Assembly (NCBI GenBank): GCA_026874595.1
Contig: CM049320.1
Span: 18,302,988-18,366,987 of the forward strand
DNA: 64,000 nucleotides
Source of the DNA: Sipunculus nudus
Taxonomy: Eukaryota > Annelida > Sipuncula > Golfingiida > Sipunculidae
Direction: 5' to 3'
Part shown: in pieces, positions 61,626-64,000 of the stretch
Numbering within the stretch: the first letter of the stretch is position 1
Layout: the number at the start of each line of letters is the position of its first letter
The notes under the pieces: model-generated
Database searches by the model: none
What the model saw: the letters and a program-made list of their open reading frames with translations, nothing else
Told to the model about the DNA's origin: nothing
Translations under genes and position numbers: made by a program

Positions 61626-63305
61626 GTAATATGTTACATTTCTGATATCCGATATACATATCGGATTTTTTTACATCTTTTGACAAAACAAACGATGAGT
61701 TAATAATTTAATAATAGACACTACAAACCTTTATCAGTTGATCCTAAAGTATTTCCTTTTCATGTGAATCCCGAATTCTCATTGTCTGTACCATGTAAAT
61801 TTAAATAGGGAAATAATCATATAATAAACAACTGTATTGAAGAGCTGCTGTACATAGCCCTGACTTTTAGTAGTAGAAGTAGTAGAAGTTGTAGTTGTGG
61901 TTATGTAACCGGCGCACAACACGGGCAGAGACAACCAGTCATGGTCACGAGGTCTTATTTTCTATAAAACCACTATGCTCCTACAGCTCTACCTGAAAGC
62001 TTTATAAGGTTTAATTCGAATATTTGTTTTCTCTAATTTTTTTCAGGTATTGTTCACAATCAAGTAAAGCCAATGTAATGAAGTTCATATCTCGAAGTTG
62101 AAGGGGAGAGATGAAAGCCATGTCAAAACAAATCATTACCGTCTGCATAATAGTTCCAAATAAAATGTAATTCATTTGTAATTTGCCAATGCAGGTTGTG
62201 GGTCACTAGGTTTTGATGTTTCTGAAAAGGGTCTGCATCCGGGAAAATCTGGACAAAAGATTAGAAGCAACTATTAAGGTCATGCCAAGTTTTTTCGACC
62301 CCGGCAAACCATTACCAACAAGAATTCTGTGCCGTGTCAACGTGAATTTTTGAAGTTGTATATGATCGGAATTGTACCGGGTATAACCGAAAATATTAAC
62401 ATACGCTCAAGATTTTTTTTTTACCTCCATCTGTTTCTGCTGAGTTTGGCGGAACTTCTTAACCACTCAATATATTTAATTACCAGTACCTAAGGAATCT
62501 AACGCCGACTGAGCGTGGATTTGTAAACGACAACATGCACCTGCAGTGAAGTTTAACCTCCGCTTGCGTCACATTTAATAAAGATTCACCAGGAACCACC
62601 CTAGATGCTAGGTTCGCGCTAAGCAGTCGAATCTTGCATCTAACACTGCATTTCGAACTGTCTCAATAACATCGGACGGAGGGTAAAATGGACATCACCG
62701 GCGAGCACAAAAAGCGGAAGCAAAACATCAGTCACTTCTAAATGATATCACAATTATATCACGATTGGTATAATCCACTGGCACTCTGAATATTCTAAGT
62801 GAACATAATTAACTGAGGCTGGGCAATAAGACCAAACAGGGCGATGATAAAGATCTATGTAAGGGTAAATAGAACAGCATGACACAAAGTTAATACAAAA
62901 TACTAGTCATTGAACTACTTCAAATGGTGAAATGGGTTGCATGAGCTCAAGCTTATATTTTCCTGTTAAAGTAAAAACACTAACAACAGGACGGGAGACC
63001 ACATATACCTTAATATACAAAGTTGCTTTATTTGTTTTATACATTCCTAAAAATATAATATTCTGCGCTTCATTGTAATGGCAGACATCCATTAAATCCG
63101 TACACATGTCAAATAAGTGTACGCACAATTCATTTATGAAACCCATTTGGTTAAATACAGAACAATTAACACATCCAAAGCTGCCTAAACTTCAGCGCCG
63201 AAACTTCTCATGACCTCTAGTGAGTCGACTCTTAAAAGTACTTTTACAATATTTAACATGTTATTGACCCTCATCTGTGAAGTTTTTTTTCCGCTGTGTT
63301 TTCAG
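61626..63305 (+). other. Intron 3 of the secreted-protein gene
   Basis: About 1.7 kb. No additional exon with convincing splice sites was recognised. A GTAGAAGTAGTAGAAGTTGT trinucleotide-like run lies near 61871-61898. Confidence 0.5.
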
Positions 63306-63664
63306 AACCTGCTGTTACCACGACTGGCCCTGGTCCCATGGTGTCATCTCACAAAACTAACCCTCTGGTCTGCTATGGAGTTCCATCCAGCCCTCCTGGA
63401 ATGCTGAGCTATCACTTTGACAGTGTTACAATGACGGGAGGCTCCTGTGGTGCGGTGTTGGTATTTGGGACCGTCCGCACCGAGGGACAAGGAAAACTTC
63501 ACCGCCGCTGTTCTACCACCTACGAGGAAGAAGATGACGTCATGCTCTGCAGCTTCACTTGTACCTATGACCCGGAAGCAGATGGTCATGTGACCACCGC
63601 AATTAATCTGCGTATCCACCACCAGGTGGCGTTTCCGATAAAGCTGTGCGCCATTGAAATATAA
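63306..63664 (+). CDS. Secreted unknown protein, terminal exon
   Basis: Acceptor GCTGTGTTTTCAG. The first two bases complete a Glu codon left open by exon 3, and the frame runs 118 more codons to TAA, ending HHQVAFPIKLCAIEI. After a Thr/Pro/Gly linker (EPAVTTTGPGP) come cysteines in VCYG, GGSCG, HRRCS, LCSFTC and LCAI, suggesting a small disulfide-bonded extracellular domain. There is no C-terminal membrane segment or GPI-type tail. A further exon in the 1.7-kb last intron is possible, since it would need only a length divisible by three. No AATAAA was seen before the window ends. Confidence 0.82.
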
Positions 63665-64000
63665 TTCATTAACTGGGACCTCCTCGGTCGAATTAGTATC
63701 GTTGACCTTGGACTTATGAACTGCTGTCATATTGTTACAAGAGACTAAGAGAACGGTATGCCGTTTGTATAGAAATGCAAACATATAAAACGCTTTAGAC
63801 ACGAGTAACAACATTTTTCTTGTCCAATGAAGGTACATGTGAATGTATTACAGACCATGGTAAAATTTACTGTCCGATTTTTGTCTACTTACTGTTATCG
63901 GGTCTTTTCGGTGTTAACTGGATTCCCCAGAATGGATATGATTGGTGTATTATGTGTTTCAAAGTGTTATATTATGTAATAAGTGATACAAAATGTGAAC
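63665..64000. other. 3' flank of the secreted-protein gene
   Basis: Presumed 3' untranslated region and flank. No canonical polyadenylation signal is visible in the 336 bases available. Confidence 0.4.

Noticed and set aside
63344-63838. 164-codon minus-strand frame
   Set aside because: It is antisense to the terminal exon of the secreted-protein gene, whose phase and splice sites are consistent.

Overview
This is AT-rich eukaryotic DNA with introns, almost certainly from a marine invertebrate and most probably a bivalve mollusc. The pointers are: coding exons separated by large introns with GT/AG borders; a protein of the MEGF6 type (EMI domain); and interspersed repeats built from tandem cores, ACGG microsatellites and terminal hairpins, which resemble the 'pearl' and Helitron/Helentron-derived elements described in bivalves. 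No species can be named from the sequence. Nothing suggests bacterial genes, operons, CRISPR arrays or rRNA. Most open reading frames here are chance or repeat-derived.

Two genes can be supported. (1) On the minus strand, a signal-peptide exon (52251 down to 52166) lies in a CpG-rich promoter-like region. It splices in phase, across an intron of about 33 kb, to an exon (19231 down to 19094) that encodes the first half of an EMI domain closely resembling MEGF6. The rest of the gene was not found and is probably left of the window. (2) On the plus strand at 60253-63664, four exons join in phase to give a predicted 301-residue secreted protein of unrecognised family, with a signal peptide and a Cys-containing C-terminal domain. 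Four further plus-strand candidate exons (5655, 17829, 23017, 41620) have open frames and plausible splice sites but no recognised homology.

The remainder is mainly mobile-element sequence. From left to right: a 673-bp-unit tandem element ending in ACGG repeats and a hairpin (1-1693); a Helitron-like element carrying a 287-bp tandem array full of nuclear-receptor-type half-sites (2756-5110); a ~300-bp-unit element (9780-10884); a 27-bp minisatellite (11755-12172) next to a truncated Helitron-like element (12205-13261); several foldback elements and MITEs; a nested pair of tandem elements (37262-40354); a complete Helitron-like element of the same family as the 12-kb copy but in opposite orientation (42018-43749); and many microsatellites and G/C homopolymers in 53-60 kb.

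The most interesting signals are the rolling-circle-type termini, which obey the A|TC...CTAG|T rule in two elements; the shared 12-bp palindrome GGTGGCGCCACC in three different repeat families; and the array of direct-repeat nuclear-receptor motifs. All family assignments were made by eye and need database searches.
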